Notes: generated from the sequence alone by a model not told the origin. DNA of 64,000 nucleotides from Maribacter arenosus (GCF_014610845.1 NZ_JABTCG010000001.1:992001-1056000), one strand, 5' to 3'; positions 26,662 to 37,583 are shown, counted from the first letter of the stretch. A program made the numbers and translations.

Positions 26662-28794
26662 TTATGCTTGTTCTAAATATTTCTGCATGATGGTTATAGC
26701 AGATTCTGAAATCACCGTACCAGGACCAAAAATAGCAGCAACTTTTCTTTCTAATAAATAGTCATAATCCTGTTCTGGAATAACCCCACCGGCGAACACC
26801 ATAATATCGGGTCTACCTAGTTTTTCAAGCTCGTTGATCAATTGAGGTATTAACGTCTTATGACCCGCAGCCAAACTCGATGCACCAACAAAATGAACAT
26901 CATTCTCAATGGCCTGCTTCGCTACTTCCTCAGGTGTTTGGAAAAGTGAACCCATATCCACATCAAAACCTAAGTCGGCAAAACTGGAGGCTACCACCTT
27001 GGCTCCCCTATCGTGTCCGTCCTGACCCATTTTAGCGATCATCACCCTTGGGCGACGCCCTTCTATCTCAGCGAATTTATCGGCCAGTTTTTGGGCTTTT
27101 GCAAAAGTGCTATCGTTATCCACTTCCTTACTGTACACGCCACTTATTAGTTTAGTATCAGCTTTATGACGTCCGAAATGGACTTCCAAAGCATCTGAAA
27201 TCTCACCTAAAGTAGCAAAATTTTCGGCTGCTTCAACCGCTAGTGCAAGTAAATTGCCTTTACCCGTCTCCGCACATTTTGATAATGCAGCGAGATTGGT
27301 ATCAACGATGGATTGATCTCTATTGGCCCGTAATTTTTTTAGACGGGCAATCTGGGATTCACGGACAACCGTATTATCGACCTCTAGGATTTCAATTTTC
27401 GATTTCTCTTTTGTTCTGAATTTATTCACACCGACCAAGATATCCTGACCCGAATCCAATCGTGCCTGTTTTCTGGCAGAGGCTTCTTCAATCCGCATTT
27501 TTGGCACTCCGGTTTCTATCGCTTTTGCCATGCCACCAAGTTCCTCGACCTCCTCAATGAGCGCCCATGCTTTTTTGGCAATTTCCTTCGTCAAATATTC
27601 AACGTAATATGAACCAGCCCAAGGATCTACCGCTTTTGTCATTTGCGTTTCATCCTGGATATAAATCTGGGTGTTACGTGCAATACGTGCCGAGAAATCG
27701 GTGGGTAAGGCAATCGCCTCATCCAACGCATTTGTATGCAAGGATTGGGTACCTCCCAAACCAGCTGCCATGGCCTCTATACATGTACGTGCAACATTAT
27801 TGAAAGGATCCTGCTCACTTAAACTCCAACCCGAAGTTTGGCTATGCGTACGCAAGGCCATCGATTTTGGGTTTTTAGGATTAAACTGTTTAATGATTTT
27901 TGCCCATAGCATTCGGGCAGCACGCATTTTTGCGATTTCCATAAAATGGTTCATCCCCACGGCCCAGAAGAACGATAATCGCGGCGCGAATTCATCGATT
28001 TTCAATCCCGATTTCAAACCGGTCCTGATATACTCCATACCGTCCGCAAGGGTATAGGCCAACTCAATATCGGCGGTAGCCCCGGCCTCTTGCATATGAT
28101 ATCCACTAATGGAAATGGAGTTGAATTTAGGCATATTCTGGGTGGTATACTCAAAAATATCACCAATGATCTTCATAGAAGGCAATGGTGGGTAGATATA
28201 TGTATTACGAACCATGAATTCTTTTAAAATATCATTTTGGATCGTACCACTCAAATGATCAAGAGAAACGCCTTGTTTCTTTGCCGCGGCAATGTAAAAG
28301 GCCATGATGGGCAGTACGGCACCATTCATGGTCATAGAAACGGACATCTTATCCAACGGAATTTGATCAAACAGTATTTCCATATCCAAAATGGAATCAA
28401 TGGCTACCCCAGCCTTACCAACATCCCCTGTTACCCTTGGGTGATCGGAATCATAACCACGGTGCGTGGCCAAATCGAAGGCTACAGAAAGTCCTTTTTG
28501 GCCAGCGGCCAAATTTCTTCTATAAAAGGCATTCGATTCCTCCGCCGTGGAGAATCCGGCATACTGACGAATCGTCCATGGTCTGGTGACATACATTGTG
28601 CTGTAGGGCCCTCGTAAAAAAGGAGGAACACCAGCAGCAAAGTGTAAATGTTCAGCATCCTTGATATCTTCTTTGCTAAAATGCTTTTTTACCGGAATTC
28701 CTTCTGGCGTATTCCAAACTTCGTCTTTCCCCGAAGTGCCGGTTTTTTGTGCAGCCGTTTTATTTAATGTCAAATCTGAAAAATCAGGTCTCAT
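26662..28794 (-). CDS. mutB: Methylmalonyl-CoA mutase, large (catalytic) subunit
   Basis: A 710-residue adenosylcobalamin enzyme that interconverts (R)-methylmalonyl-CoA and succinyl-CoA. The catalytic barrel includes [16 protein letters not shown] and [15 protein letters not shown] for the CoA substrate; the C-terminal B12-binding domain has [12 protein letters not shown], with His 594 as the expected cobalt ligand, and [12 protein letters not shown]. Its ATG overlaps the mutA stop by 4 bases, as usual for this pair. It is the last gene of the minus-strand operon and ends at a shared terminator. Confidence 0.96.
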   Translation of the reverse strand: MRPDFSDLTLNKTAAQKTGTSGKDEVWNTPEGIPVKKHFSKEDIKDAEHLHFAAGVPPFLRGPYSTMYVTRPWTIRQYAGFSTAEESNAFYRRNLAAGQKGLSVAFDLATHRGYDSDHPRVTGDVGKAGVAIDSILDMEILFDQIPLDKMSVSMTMNGAVLPIMAFYIAAAKKQGVSLDHLSGTIQNDILKEFMVRNTYIYPPLPSMKIIGDIFEYTTQNMPKFNSISISGYHMQEAGATADIELAYTLADGMEYIRTGLKSGLKIDEFAPRLSFFWAVGMNHFMEIAKMRAARMLWAKIIKQFNPKNPKSMALRTHSQTSGWSLSEQDPFNNVARTCIEAMAAGLGGTQSLHTNALDEAIALPTDFSARIARNTQIYIQDETQMTKAVDPWAGSYYVEYLTKEIAKKAWALIEEVEELGGMAKAIETGVPKMRIEEASARKQARLDSGQDILVGVNKFRTKEKSKIEILEVDNTVVRESQIARLKKLRANRDQSIVDTNLAALSKCAETGKGNLLALAVEAAENFATLGEISDALEVHFGRHKADTKLISGVYSKEVDNDSTFAKAQKLADKFAEIEGRRPRVMIAKMGQDGHDRGAKVVASSFADLGFDVDMGSLFQTPEEVAKQAIENDVHFVGASSLAAGHKTLIPQLINELEKLGRPDIMVFAGGVIPEQDYDYLLERKVAAIFGPGTVISESAITIMQKYLEQA

Positions 28795-30608
28795 ACTTCT
28801 AAGGATTTTAATGTTTTCTGAATTTTATCCTGAATCTTTGAAATCGTGCCTATAACATCGGATTTCATATGAACACAGCCGTCCAATCCAGCTTTCGTCA
28901 ATTCATCGATAATATTTGTAGGGTTACCGGCTAAGAGCAGCACCTTTTCATTATTCAGTGCCCTAAATGTTTTGACAAAGGCCAATCCATTATCATCATA
29001 ATCCTGGTCCGAACTACAAATGACCACGACATGGGAATCAGACTTAGCACTCTGTTCGGCAGCCTCCTGTGCCGATGCATATGCCTTTTCCTGATGCATA
29101 TCAAAACCACTTACACCGATGAAATCATACGCAAAGGCGGCCCTTGCTTTTCTCATCGTAAGATTTCCAAAACTGGTCAATTCAACTATAGGTCGTTTTT
29201 GGGTTTTGTTGACCAAGTCCTCCGTTCTTTTTCTAAGCGCCTCAATTTCCAAAGATGCCCTTCTTGGGCTTAACACCTTGGTGCCCACTTCGCTACCTGC
29301 CGATAATATAGAGGCATCCACAGTTTCCATTAGATTGGGATACTTGTTCACCCCTACCATTGGGAGTCTTCTTTGACTGATCAATTTGATTTTTTCCTGC
29401 CTAATTTCAGCAATTTGTTGCTGAATGTCCTCATTTTCGAATGAGGTAAAAAATCCACCTTTATTCTCTATTTCCTTGAAAAGCTCTAAAGCCCTGTTGG
29501 CGATTTTGGCCGTAACCTCCTCAATATAATAGGAACCGTCTACAGGGTTTGCCACCTTTCCTAAATAGGATTCCTCCCTTAATATAGTCGTGATATTGCC
29601 AGCAATACGGCTTGAAAAGTCCGATGGTTTGCTGAATTCCTTATCAAAGGCATCGATCAGTACTCCATCAACATTCCCTAAAATTGCCGACATGGCTTCT
29701 GTTGTTGCCCGTAATAAATTGGTATGTGGGTCTGTGACCGATTTACTCCAAACTGAGGTTTTTGCGATCATGGTATGCGTAAACGCCGTTATTCCATATT
29801 TTGAGGCGATTTCCTTTAGTAAGCTAGTAAAAGCCCTGAACTTGCCAATCTCTACGAAATATTCAGAGCCAATGGCCAATTTAACGTTGAGATTGTTTAG
29901 CACATCTTTCTCGGAAATACTTCTTTCCTTAAGTTTTTCAATTACAAAAACCAATGAACTTAATGTATAGGCAACTTCTTGTACCTGGTTGGCACCAGAA
30001 TCCAAGTATTCATTACCAGAAATAGTTACTGCCTTATAATTTGGATACTTCGCTACTAATTTGACTAGTTCTGCCCCTTGATCGAAAAGGGACATCTCCA
30101 ATTTACCACTAGTAAGGTATTTGGAAATCAACCCAGTATCAAAATACCCCTTTAAATTTTCAACAGCTATTTTGCTTTTCTCGACAAACTCAGCAAAATC
30201 AGTGGCAAACGGGACTGTATCTTTATTTAAAATAAAAGAAACAGCAATATTGTTTAGATCCAATCCCTTTAAAAGCTGTTCGGCGGAAACGTTTGTGTTA
30301 AGTGTAAAAAGTAATCCATTGATACCTTCTTCTACTGCTTTTATAGCCTGTTCATTACCTTGCTTGGCAGCAGTCACCGTAATATTTCGATAATTGATAA
30401 GATTTTGCGAATTCTCACCGGTATTCTTTACATAGTCCTTTTTATCCTCTGCAGTATAAAATGGATCGATTTTGATATTGCTCAAGTTCTTCCAAACCAG
30501 TTTCTTTTCAAAATCTGCGCCTTTAAGATCAATTTCAACTTTTTCCAGCCATTCTTTTTTGCTTACAGCATTGAATTCTGAAAAAAGTGACTTATGCTTA
30601 TCGTTCAT
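28791..30608 (-). CDS. mutA: Methylmalonyl-CoA mutase, small subunit
   Basis: A 605-residue homologue of the large subunit that forms the heterodimer. It keeps the barrel with [23 protein letters not shown] and the VNKYPNL region, but its C-terminal domain lacks the DxHxxG cobalamin motif (it reads [12 protein letters not shown]), as expected for the non-catalytic subunit. It starts 52 bases after the CoA-transferase gene. Confidence 0.94.
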   Translation of the reverse strand: MNDKHKSLFSEFNAVSKKEWLEKVEIDLKGADFEKKLVWKNLSNIKIDPFYTAEDKKDYVKNTGENSQNLINYRNITVTAAKQGNEQAIKAVEEGINGLLFTLNTNVSAEQLLKGLDLNNIAVSFILNKDTVPFATDFAEFVEKSKIAVENLKGYFDTGLISKYLTSGKLEMSLFDQGAELVKLVAKYPNYKAVTISGNEYLDSGANQVQEVAYTLSSLVFVIEKLKERSISEKDVLNNLNVKLAIGSEYFVEIGKFRAFTSLLKEIASKYGITAFTHTMIAKTSVWSKSVTDPHTNLLRATTEAMSAILGNVDGVLIDAFDKEFSKPSDFSSRIAGNITTILREESYLGKVANPVDGSYYIEEVTAKIANRALELFKEIENKGGFFTSFENEDIQQQIAEIRQEKIKLISQRRLPMVGVNKYPNLMETVDASILSAGSEVGTKVLSPRRASLEIEALRKRTEDLVNKTQKRPIVELTSFGNLTMRKARAAFAYDFIGVSGFDMHQEKAYASAQEAAEQSAKSDSHVVVICSSDQDYDDNGLAFVKTFRALNNEKVLLLAGNPTNIIDELTKAGLDGCVHMKSDVIGTISKIQDKIQKTLKSLEV

Positions 30609-30660
30609 AATATGTACTATTAATAATAATATTTTTTACTCCTTGTAATTTAAAACAAAG

Positions 30661-31950
30661 TTAGTGAACCGATATACTACTACCGAATCTTTCGAAAATA
30701 GCTTTATCCAATTCTTCCCTATGGTCGGGATGGGCAATATCTCGTAATAATTGCGCCCTTTCCTTCAAGTTTTTTCCAAATAATAAGGCTACACCATATT
30801 CCGTAGCCACATATCTGGCATGTGCCCTTGTCGTTACTACCCCAGCGCCTTGCTTTAACATAGGTACGATTTTGGAAACCCCTTTAGCTGTAGTGGAAGT
30901 AATGGCAATAATCGGTTTACCACCTTTTGACAAGGCCGCACCTCGCATAAAATCCATCTGCCCTCCTACCCCTGAGAACATTCTAGTGCCTATTGAATCA
31001 GCGCAGACTTGGCCGGTAAAATCTATCTCGATAGCCGAATTAATCGCTGTTACTTTAGGGTTTTGGCGTATTACTGCCGTGTCATTCACATAAGCGATAT
31101 CTTTCATTTCTATCTCAGGATTGTCATCCATAAAATCATAAAGCCGTCTAGAGCCCATCGCAAAACCGGACACGATCTTATAAGGATTTGTTTTTTTCTG
31201 CGATCCGTTCACGATACCTTTCTCTACCAAATCAACGATACCTTCTGAGAACATTTCAGTATGAACCCCTAAATCCTTATGATTTTTTAAAAAGCTTAAC
31301 ACGGCATTTGGAATACCACCGATACCCATCTGCAACGTGGCCCCATCCTCGATGATTTCTGCAATGTTCTTACCGATCAATACCTCCTCCTCGGTCGGCG
31401 CAGTCAATATCATTTCGTGTAATTCCTCTTCCACTGCAACACAGGCTGCGAAATTGTTCAAATGAACCAAGGCATCCCCAAAGGTTCTGGGCATACGGGG
31501 ATTGATCTGTGCTATGACTTTTTTTCCCTGCTCTATCCCTGAAATTACGATATCAACAGAAACCCCCAACGAGCAGAACCCATGCTTGTCCGGAGGGGAC
31601 ACATTGACCATGACAACATCAAGATCCATGTAACCTTCACGGAACAAACTCGGAATATCACTTAAGAAAATCGGAATATAATCGGCTGTATCCCCTATTC
31701 TTTTTCGGATATTGCCACCAATAAAGAAAGCATTGGTCTTAAAGCTTTCCCTTACTTCTGGGGCCGTATAACCACATTCCCCTTCGGTATGCAAATGAAC
31801 GATTTCAACATTTCTCAATTCAGGGGCACGCTCTACCATAGCCCTGACCAAAGTTTGGGGGGTTGCAGACCCTCCTTGTATCAATACCCTATTTCCTGAT
31901 TCTATTAATTTGACGGCTTCCTGCGCTGTCATTAAATTTGGAATTTTCAT
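30661..31950 (-). CDS. Acetyl-CoA hydrolase/CoA-transferase family protein
   Basis: A 429-residue class I-type CoA-transferase related to acetyl-CoA hydrolase, 4-hydroxybutyrate CoA-transferase and propionyl-CoA:succinate CoA-transferase. It has the N-terminal GNRVLIQGGSATPQTLV, the GMGGIPNAV loop in the middle, HTEMFSEGIVDLVE, which holds the Glu expected to form the glutamyl-CoA intermediate, and a C-terminal FSGVGGQMDF. Placed between the decarboxylase and the mutase genes, swapping CoA between propionyl-CoA and succinate is the most fitting activity. That choice is from context, not from diagnostic residues. Confidence 0.85.
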   Translation of the reverse strand: MKIPNLMTAQEAVKLIESGNRVLIQGGSATPQTLVRAMVERAPELRNVEIVHLHTEGECGYTAPEVRESFKTNAFFIGGNIRKRIGDTADYIPIFLSDIPSLFREGYMDLDVVMVNVSPPDKHGFCSLGVSVDIVISGIEQGKKVIAQINPRMPRTFGDALVHLNNFAACVAVEEELHEMILTAPTEEEVLIGKNIAEIIEDGATLQMGIGGIPNAVLSFLKNHKDLGVHTEMFSEGIVDLVEKGIVNGSQKKTNPYKIVSGFAMGSRRLYDFMDDNPEIEMKDIAYVNDTAVIRQNPKVTAINSAIEIDFTGQVCADSIGTRMFSGVGGQMDFMRGAALSKGGKPIIAITSTTAKGVSKIVPMLKQGAGVVTTRAHARYVATEYGVALLFGKNLKERAQLLRDIAHPDHREELDKAIFERFGSSISVH

Positions 31951-31993
31951 ATGTTTAATTTTAATATCTCTCGTTTACCGATGAAAATATGAT

Positions 31994-33316
31994 TTATGCT
32001 AAAAAACTCAATAAAATACCCGCCGCAATGGCAGAACCTATGACCCCCGAAACATTGGGAGCCATAGCGTGCATTAATAAATAGTTGTTGGGATCCGCTT
32101 TTAGCCCTTCTGCATGTACCACCCGCGCACTATCAGGTACTGCGGAAACCCCTGATGCACCGATCAGCGGATTGATCCTATTATCCCCTTTTAGGAACAG
32201 GTTCATTAATTTGGCAAAGAGCAACCCTCCCATCGTGGCTATGACGAATGATATGGCCCCAAGGCCGAAAATCATCATTGAATCCTTGGTAATAAAGATA
32301 TCCGCTTGTGTTGACGCCCCCACGGTTACTCCCAACAAAATAGTGACAATATCGATAAGTTTGGTACGTGCGGTATCTGCAAGGCGTTCCGTTCTACCTG
32401 ATTCCTTCAATAAGTTCCCAAAGAACAACATTCCCAATAAAGGTAGGGCACTTGGTGAAATGAAGGTAGTCAATAACAAGGCAACCACCGGGAATATCAT
32501 TTTTTCCTTTTGGGTAACAGCCCTTGGCGGTTTCATGCGTATTTTCCTATCTTCCTTTGATATCAATAAGCGCATGATGGGTGGCTGAATTACTGGGACC
32601 AAGGCCATATAAGAATATGCAGCTATCGCTATGGGGCCTATAAGATTTTTCACCGTTGTTCCATCGGGGAGTATATTTATCCCGTTCGCCAACTTTGAAG
32701 ATAGGAATATCGCCGTAGGACCATCAGCACCACCAATTATGCCTATCGCTCCTGCTTCCGGCAATGCAAATCCTAAATATAGGGCACCAAGGAATGTGGC
32801 AAAAACCCCGATTTGGGCTGCAGCTCCCAATAACATTAATTTAGGATTGGCTATCAAGGATGAAAAATCGGTCATTGCCCCTATGCCTAAAAATATCAAG
32901 GGTGGATACACCCCTTTGACTACCCCAAAATATAAATAATTCAAAACGGAACCTGTTTCATAAATCCCTGTTTGATTACCGGCGACAAAGGGAATGTTAC
33001 CAATAATCACACCAGCACCAATAGGAATCAATAAAAGTGGTTCATAATCAAATTTGATACCTAGATAAATGAATATGATTCCAATAAGGATCATGAGTAT
33101 ATGTCCCAAAGTGGCATTTGCGAAACCGGTATAATTGTAAAATTCTTGTATGCCGTGGAAAGCATTTGTCATAACGCCTTCTTCTTGGTTGGTTTCTTCC
33201 TGTGTGGTTACCAGAGTAATATCCTTATCAGGCTTGGCATCACTATTGAAACCCAATAAGGGTCTTATAAAAATCAATAGCGATAGTACTCCGAATATTA
33301 TAATTATTTTCTTCAT
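31994..33316 (-). CDS. Na+-translocating acyl-CoA decarboxylase, beta (membrane) subunit
   Basis: A 440-residue membrane protein with about 10-11 hydrophobic segments. It is the beta subunit of sodium-pumping biotin decarboxylases, which releases CO2 from carboxybiotin and exports Na+. The essential Asp lies in IGGADGPTAIF, and the second conserved stretch is NPLIGASGVSAVPDSARVV; the position of the conserved Asn in oxaloacetate decarboxylase appears as Ala/Ser here. The first 60 residues (signal-like segment plus an acidic linker) extend the usual N-terminus. It belongs to the methylmalonyl-CoA decarboxylase operon. Confidence 0.92.
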   Translation of the reverse strand: MKKIIIIFGVLSLLIFIRPLLGFNSDAKPDKDITLVTTQEETNQEEGVMTNAFHGIQEFYNYTGFANATLGHILMILIGIIFIYLGIKFDYEPLLLIPIGAGVIIGNIPFVAGNQTGIYETGSVLNYLYFGVVKGVYPPLIFLGIGAMTDFSSLIANPKLMLLGAAAQIGVFATFLGALYLGFALPEAGAIGIIGGADGPTAIFLSSKLANGINILPDGTTVKNLIGPIAIAAYSYMALVPVIQPPIMRLLISKEDRKIRMKPPRAVTQKEKMIFPVVALLLTTFISPSALPLLGMLFFGNLLKESGRTERLADTARTKLIDIVTILLGVTVGASTQADIFITKDSMMIFGLGAISFVIATMGGLLFAKLMNLFLKGDNRINPLIGASGVSAVPDSARVVHAEGLKADPNNYLLMHAMAPNVSGVIGSAIAAGILLSFLA

Positions 33317-33391
33317 TTTATTTTTTTTTGCGAGTATTTGCAGGATATTGCTGTAGCTAAGGCACCAACATTACCCACATCCACGAAATTT

Positions 33392-33811
33392 CTACTCTAG
33401 TTCTATCATTATTTCGTTTTGCAATACTTGCTGTCCAACACCTACATGAACCGCGGTCACGGTTCCTGCTTTTTCAGAGGTGATATTGTTTTCCATTTTC
33501 ATTGCTTCGAGCACTAAAAGCTTATCCCCTACCTTGATTTCATCCCCGACTTTAACATTGAGCGATAGAATCACACCAGGAATAGGAGCTACAATCTTTG
33601 TTTTTGAAGAGCTAGGATTCACTTTAAGTGGCTCAGAAGGTCTTTTTGAGGCAGCACGCACCAAAGTGGGTGTTTTGGTTTGCTTAACTTCCTGCTTCAT
33701 ATCAACGGAATAGGAGGTTCCGTTTACTTCCAATTGAATATTATTTCCTTCATGTGAAAGAATTCTAACATGGTAGCCGTTACCCCGTATTTTAAATTCA
33801 AAATTTTTCAT
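33392..33811 (-). CDS. Biotin carrier subunit of the Na+-pumping methylmalonyl-CoA decarboxylase
   Basis: A 139-residue protein: a short N-terminal beta domain, a Lys/Thr/Pro/Ser-rich linker (about 40-70), and a biotinyl domain with VLEAMKMEN, Lys 105 being the biotinylation site. The linker would let biotin swing between the carboxyltransferase (34.2 kb) and the membrane beta subunit (32 kb), whose genes flank it. It corresponds to the gamma/delta part of classical decarboxylases. Confidence 0.92.
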   Translation of the reverse strand: MKNFEFKIRGNGYHVRILSHEGNNIQLEVNGTSYSVDMKQEVKQTKTPTLVRAASKRPSEPLKVNPSSSKTKIVAPIPGVILSLNVKVGDEIKVGDKLLVLEAMKMENNITSEKAGTVTAVHVGVGQQVLQNEIMIELE

Positions 33812-33873
33812 TCTTATTTTTTGTTTTTCTTTGACTTGATCCGTTCTACATTGCGCTAACAGATACTGATTGG

Positions 33874-34242
33874 TTATAATCTTCGATGATGTGTTCCATA
33901 AATTTTAGAACTCCATGGGGAATATTGTTTTATCGCCTGTTTTATAGTCAATATGGCACTTTCCTCATCATGTTTCTCTTGAAGATGTAAATAAATTGCA
34001 GTAGATATCACTGCTGCTATCTCACCAGTAAATTCCTTATCCGCACTTATCTTGATATCGGTTATTTTCTTATCCTTTCCTTTGGTTATGATCTTGTATA
34101 CAAATAACATTACCGGAAGGCCATACTTAAAGAACACTGATAGGATCAATAAGGCACAGAAAACTATCAGAAGTCCCGTCAATAATATGACATAGCCCTC
34201 ACCAATTTGATCCGCAACTAAACTTATTATCAAATACATCAT
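33874..34242 (-). CDS. OadG-like gamma/delta subunit of the Na+-pumping decarboxylase
   Basis: A 122-residue protein with one hydrophobic N-terminal segment (about 14-38) and a charged tail that ends [14 protein letters not shown], a tail found in OadG/MmdD-type small subunits that hold the complex together. Its ATG overlaps the stop of the carboxyltransferase gene by 4 bases. Two ATGs are adjacent at the start; I took the first. Confidence 0.85.
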   Translation of the reverse strand: MMYLIISLVADQIGEGYVILLTGLLIVFCALLILSVFFKYGLPVMLFVYKIITKGKDKKITDIKISADKEFTGEIAAVISTAIYLHLQEKHDEESAILTIKQAIKQYSPWSSKIYGTHHRRL

Positions 34243-35798
34243 AAGGGTAGATTTGAGTGTTTTTTAGGAGGATTCACCTCTTTTTTGTTTGCAAGTAATT
34301 CAAGAGCCCTAACAATTCGGAAACGCGTGTTACGTGGTTCGATGACATCATCGATAAAACCGTATTTGGCCGCTACATAGGGATTGGCAAATTTTGCTGT
34401 GTATTCATCTTCTTTTTGTTCAATGTACTTGCTTTTCTCATCGGCATCCTCGATTTTTCGAATATTACTGCCTTCCAGGACTTCAACGGCTCCCTTGGCA
34501 CCCATTACTGCAATTTCAGCGGTTGGCCATGCATAGTTCAAATCACCTCGCAATTGTTTACAGCTCATTACATCATGGGCCCCACCATACGACTTACGCA
34601 AGGTAATGGTCACTTTGGGAACTGTAGCTTCGCCATAGGCGAATAACAACTTTGCCCCATGAAGAATAATACCCCCATATTCCTGGCCAGTACCCGGTAA
34701 GAAACCAGGGACATCTACCAAAGTAACGATAGGGATATTGAAAGCATCGCAGAAACGAACAAATCTCGCTGCCTTTCTAGAGGCTTCGATATCCAGAACT
34801 CCTGCATAATATTTAGGTTGATTCGCAACAATACCTACCGAACGTCCATTAAATCTAGCAAATCCGACGCAAATATTCCGAGCATAATTTCTATGCACCT
34901 CTGTGAACTCCCCATTATCAACTAGTATTGAAATTACATCAACGATATCATAAGGTTGATTTGGGTTTTCGGGGATAATCTCGTTCAAGGCATCTTCTAA
35001 TCGGTCGATCGGGTCTTTACATACAATTGCAGGAGGTTCTTCCAGATTATTTGAAGGAAGGTAACTCATTAATTTACGGATCAACAATAAGTTCTCTTCG
35101 TCGGTTTCGGCCAAGAAATGGGATACACCCGACTTCGTTGAGTGAATATTGGCGCCTCCCAATTCCTCTGCAGTCACAACCTCCCCTGTTACCGTTTGTA
35201 CCACCTTTGGTCCTGTTACGAACATATAACTGGTCTTATCGGTCATAATCGTAAAATCGGTCAAGGCTGGAGAATATACGGCCCCACCGGCACAGGGTCC
35301 TAAAATGGATGAAATCTGCGGAATCACCCCAGAAGCCATTATGTTTCTTTGGAAAATTTCGGCATATCCGGCCAAAGACCTTACCCCTTCTTGAATACGC
35401 GCCCCACCACTATCGTTGAGCCCAATTACTGGCACCCCGATTTTCATGGCCATATCCATGATTTTACAAATCTTCAAGGCGTATGTTTCGGATAGTGACC
35501 CACCGAAAACGGTAAAATCTTGGGAGAATACATAAACTATTCTACCATCGATCGTACCATGACCGGTAACAACCCCGTCTGAAAGATAGTGTTCCTTATC
35601 CAATCCAAAGGACTTTGTCCTATGGGTTACGAACATATCGAACTCTTCAAAACTATCATCATCCAATAAGAGGTCTATTCTTTCCCTTGCCGTTAATTTG
35701 CCTTTCGCGTGTTGTGAATCGATCCGTTTTTCACCACCACCTAATCTGGCTTCGACCCTTTTCTCAATGAGTTCATTGATTTTATCTTGATTTGCCAT
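34239..35798 (-). CDS. mmdA: Methylmalonyl-CoA decarboxylase, carboxyltransferase (alpha) subunit
   Basis: A 519-residue carboxyltransferase with the same landmarks as PccB ([63 protein letters not shown]). The two window copies look like diverged paralogues of similar length. Here the partners are OadG-, biotin-carrier- and OadB-like genes and an epimerase, so the role is to take CO2 from (S)-methylmalonyl-CoA onto biotin and feed the sodium pump. Run backwards it could carboxylate propionyl-CoA at the expense of the Na+ gradient. Sequence alone does not fix the direction. Confidence 0.9.
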   Translation of the reverse strand: MANQDKINELIEKRVEARLGGGEKRIDSQHAKGKLTARERIDLLLDDDSFEEFDMFVTHRTKSFGLDKEHYLSDGVVTGHGTIDGRIVYVFSQDFTVFGGSLSETYALKICKIMDMAMKIGVPVIGLNDSGGARIQEGVRSLAGYAEIFQRNIMASGVIPQISSILGPCAGGAVYSPALTDFTIMTDKTSYMFVTGPKVVQTVTGEVVTAEELGGANIHSTKSGVSHFLAETDEENLLLIRKLMSYLPSNNLEEPPAIVCKDPIDRLEDALNEIIPENPNQPYDIVDVISILVDNGEFTEVHRNYARNICVGFARFNGRSVGIVANQPKYYAGVLDIEASRKAARFVRFCDAFNIPIVTLVDVPGFLPGTGQEYGGIILHGAKLLFAYGEATVPKVTITLRKSYGGAHDVMSCKQLRGDLNYAWPTAEIAVMGAKGAVEVLEGSNIRKIEDADEKSKYIEQKEDEYTAKFANPYVAAKYGFIDDVIEPRNTRFRIVRALELLANKKEVNPPKKHSNLPL

Positions 35799-35849
35799 TG
35801 TTTTTTTATTTCTTTACTTGATTGTCAATTTTTATTGTACCCTATACTC

Positions 35850-36254
35850 CTACTTCTTTGAACAAAGTTCTGTAAGTACCCCATGGGTAGACTTAGGATG
35901 TAGGAACCCTATACTCAATCCTTCAGCACCTTTTCGGGATACTTTATCGATAAGTTGCACGCCTCGTTCTTCAGCTGTCTTTAGGGCTTCATCGGTATCC
36001 TTTACCGCAAATGCCAAATGATGCATCCCCGGGCCCTTTTTTTCAATAAATTTACCGATAGGACCATCGGGAGAGGTACTTTCCAATAATTCTATCTTTG
36101 TGGACCCCACCATAAAAAATGCGGTTTTTACTTTTTGATCTACCACCTCTTCCACGGCGTAGCATTTAAGGCCCAATACCCCTTCATAATATTTGATCGA
36201 TTCTTCTAGATTTTCTACTGCTATTCCTAAATGTTCAATATGCGAAATGTTCAT
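35850..36254 (-). CDS. mce: Methylmalonyl-CoA epimerase
   Basis: A 134-residue vicinal-oxygen-chelate protein that interconverts (S)- and (R)-methylmalonyl-CoA. It begins with ISHIEHLGIAVENLEESIKYYE, with the metal-binding His near residue 7, and has GPGMHHLAFAVKD with a second metal His and the C-terminal GVLTELCSKK with the metal Glu. It is the first gene of the eight-gene minus-strand operon that ends with mutB, with a -7 box and a palindrome upstream. Confidence 0.95.
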   Translation of the reverse strand: MNISHIEHLGIAVENLEESIKYYEGVLGLKCYAVEEVVDQKVKTAFFMVGSTKIELLESTSPDGPIGKFIEKKGPGMHHLAFAVKDTDEALKTAEERGVQLIDKVSRKGAEGLSIGFLHPKSTHGVLTELCSKK

Positions 36255-36337
36255 GGTTGTTGAATTTTTCTATTGTTTATTATTTAATTTGACTGAACTA
36301 ATTTCAACGCAATTCCTCTTTTTTTTAAAATAAGCGA

Positions 36338-36345
36338 CAAAATTA
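36338..36345 (-). promoter_or_regulatory. -7 box TAatTTTG for the mce-mutB operon
   Basis: Exact TAnnTTTG match on the minus strand, giving a leader of about 75-80 bases to the mce ATG at 36254. Confidence 0.5.
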
Positions 36346-36367
36346 CCGCCAAGTTCGGCAGAATTAC

Positions 36368-36381
36368 ATGACAGATGTCAT
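36368..36381. promoter_or_regulatory. Operator-like palindrome ATGACA-GA-TGTCAT
   Basis: Perfect 6-base arms with a 2-base spacer, 23-36 bases upstream of the mce -7 box, thus over the expected -33 element. It is a good candidate for a dimeric repressor controlling the propionate operon. Confidence 0.5.
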
Positions 36382-36601
36382 AAAATATTATAAAAGTGAA
36401 TAAAGTAACTATATTAACCCCGATTGTACCTATTTCAACATTTAAAGGAATTATTAAATATTAGTCATAACATTTAAACAATGTCGCTTCTCGCCAACAT
36501 TGAAAACGGCATCCTAGTTAAAGTTCGCCTTACGGGATACAAAAATAACCCAAGTTCTGGTAAGAAGTATTTTTCACGGCCCGATTTTCGGTCCAAATCG
36601 C

Positions 36602-36609
36602 TATTTTTG
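36602..36609 (+). promoter_or_regulatory. -7 box TAttTTTG for udk
   Basis: Exact match, 17 bases before the udk ATG at 36627, which implies a leader of about 10-13 bases. Confidence 0.55.
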
Positions 36610-36626
36610 AAGAAAAATTACACATC

Positions 36627-37235
36627 ATGTTGATAATTGGGATTGCAGGGGGAACGGGCTGTGGAAAAACCACGGTGGTCAATCAAATAATCAATGAATT
36701 ACCAACCGATGAAGTTGGGGTCATTTCCCAAGATTCTTATTACAACGACCTTACACATTTGCCCCTTATCGAAAGGAAAAAAACAAATTTCGATCATCCT
36801 AAATCCATTGATTTTACCTTAATGGAGGAACATTTGACAGCCTTGAAATCGGGGCAATCGGTTCAACAACCTGTCTATTCGTTTGTCGATTGCAATAGAA
36901 CCCAGAATACCGTTGAAACCCATGCTAGAAAGGTGATGATCGTTGAAGGTATTTTAATTATGACGAATCCAAAGATTCGTGAAATGCTCGATATTAAGAT
37001 ATTTGTCCATGCAGATTCTGACGAACGATTGATAAGAAGGCTAAAAAGGGATGTAAATGAACGTGGGTGGAATTTGGACGAAACATTGGATAAATACCAA
37101 TCAACCTTAAAACCCATGCATGACCAATTTATTGAACCGACCAAGGAATATGCCGATATCATTATCCCAAACAACAAATATAATACGGTAGCCGTTGACA
37201 TTGTACGTACTATCATCACAGAAAAATTGGTATAA
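36627..37235 (+). CDS. udk: Uridine kinase
   Basis: A 202-residue P-loop kinase that phosphorylates uridine and cytidine for pyrimidine salvage. The Walker A motif GIAGGTGCGKTT is at 5-16, QDSYYND follows, and FDHPKSIDF, HADSDERLIRR and RDVNERGW are conserved features of the family. The length fits bacterial Udk (about 205-213). The ftsB-like gene follows after 6 bases. Confidence 0.95.
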   Translation: MLIIGIAGGTGCGKTTVVNQIINELPTDEVGVISQDSYYNDLTHLPLIERKKTNFDHPKSIDFTLMEEHLTALKSGQSVQQPVYSFVDCNRTQNTVETHARKVMIVEGILIMTNPKIREMLDIKIFVHADSDERLIRRLKRDVNERGWNLDETLDKYQSTLKPMHDQFIEPTKEYADIIIPNNKYNTVAVDIVRTIITEKLV

Positions 37236-37241
37236 TAGACT

Positions 37242-37583
37242 ATGGGGTTCAAAGATCTTAAGAATAAAAGATGGTTTCATGTACTTACAAATCTATATGT
37301 AATGGTGCTGACCATCTTTGTGGTGTGGATGCTATTTTTTGATACCAACTCCTTGTTGATCCATAGGGAATTGAGAAAGGAAATTAAAAATCTCGAAAAA
37401 ACCCAACAATTCCTCCGTAATGAAATTGAAAAAGACAAGAAGATCATTGAAAAACTTTCGGATACCAATGAACTGGAAAAATTTGCAAGAGAGCAATATT
37501 ACCTGAAAAAGAAAGAAGAGGAAATTTATCTCATCGAATACGAGGATAGCCTTAAGCTCAAAGAACAGGAGGATGAAGAATGA
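37242..37583 (+). CDS. FtsB/DivIC-family septum formation initiator
   Basis: A 113-residue bitopic membrane protein: a short cytoplasmic end, one membrane segment (about 17-32), then a coiled coil (about 40-80, LRKEIKNLEKTQQFLRNEI) followed by the family phrase ELEKFAREQYYLKKKEEEIYLIEYE. It would act with FtsL and FtsQ at the division site. It shares a transcript with udk. Confidence 0.9.
   Translation: MGFKDLKNKRWFHVLTNLYVMVLTIFVVWMLFFDTNSLLIHRELRKEIKNLEKTQQFLRNEIEKDKKIIEKLSDTNELEKFAREQYYLKKKEEEIYLIEYEDSLKLKEQEDEE

Larger units (their letters stand above)
36255..36626. other. Divergent promoter region between mce and udk
   Basis: These 372 bases hold a minus-strand -7 box (36338), a palindrome over its -33 region (36368), and a plus-strand -7 box for udk (36602). 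A 50-codon frame at 36481-36633 is open but contains the udk promoter and overlaps its start, so it is not called as a gene. Confidence 0.5.

Noticed and set aside
36481-36633. Open frame of 50 codons upstream of and overlapping udk
   Set aside because: It contains the probable udk promoter box and overlaps the udk start in another frame; no recognisable domain or conservation can be claimed.
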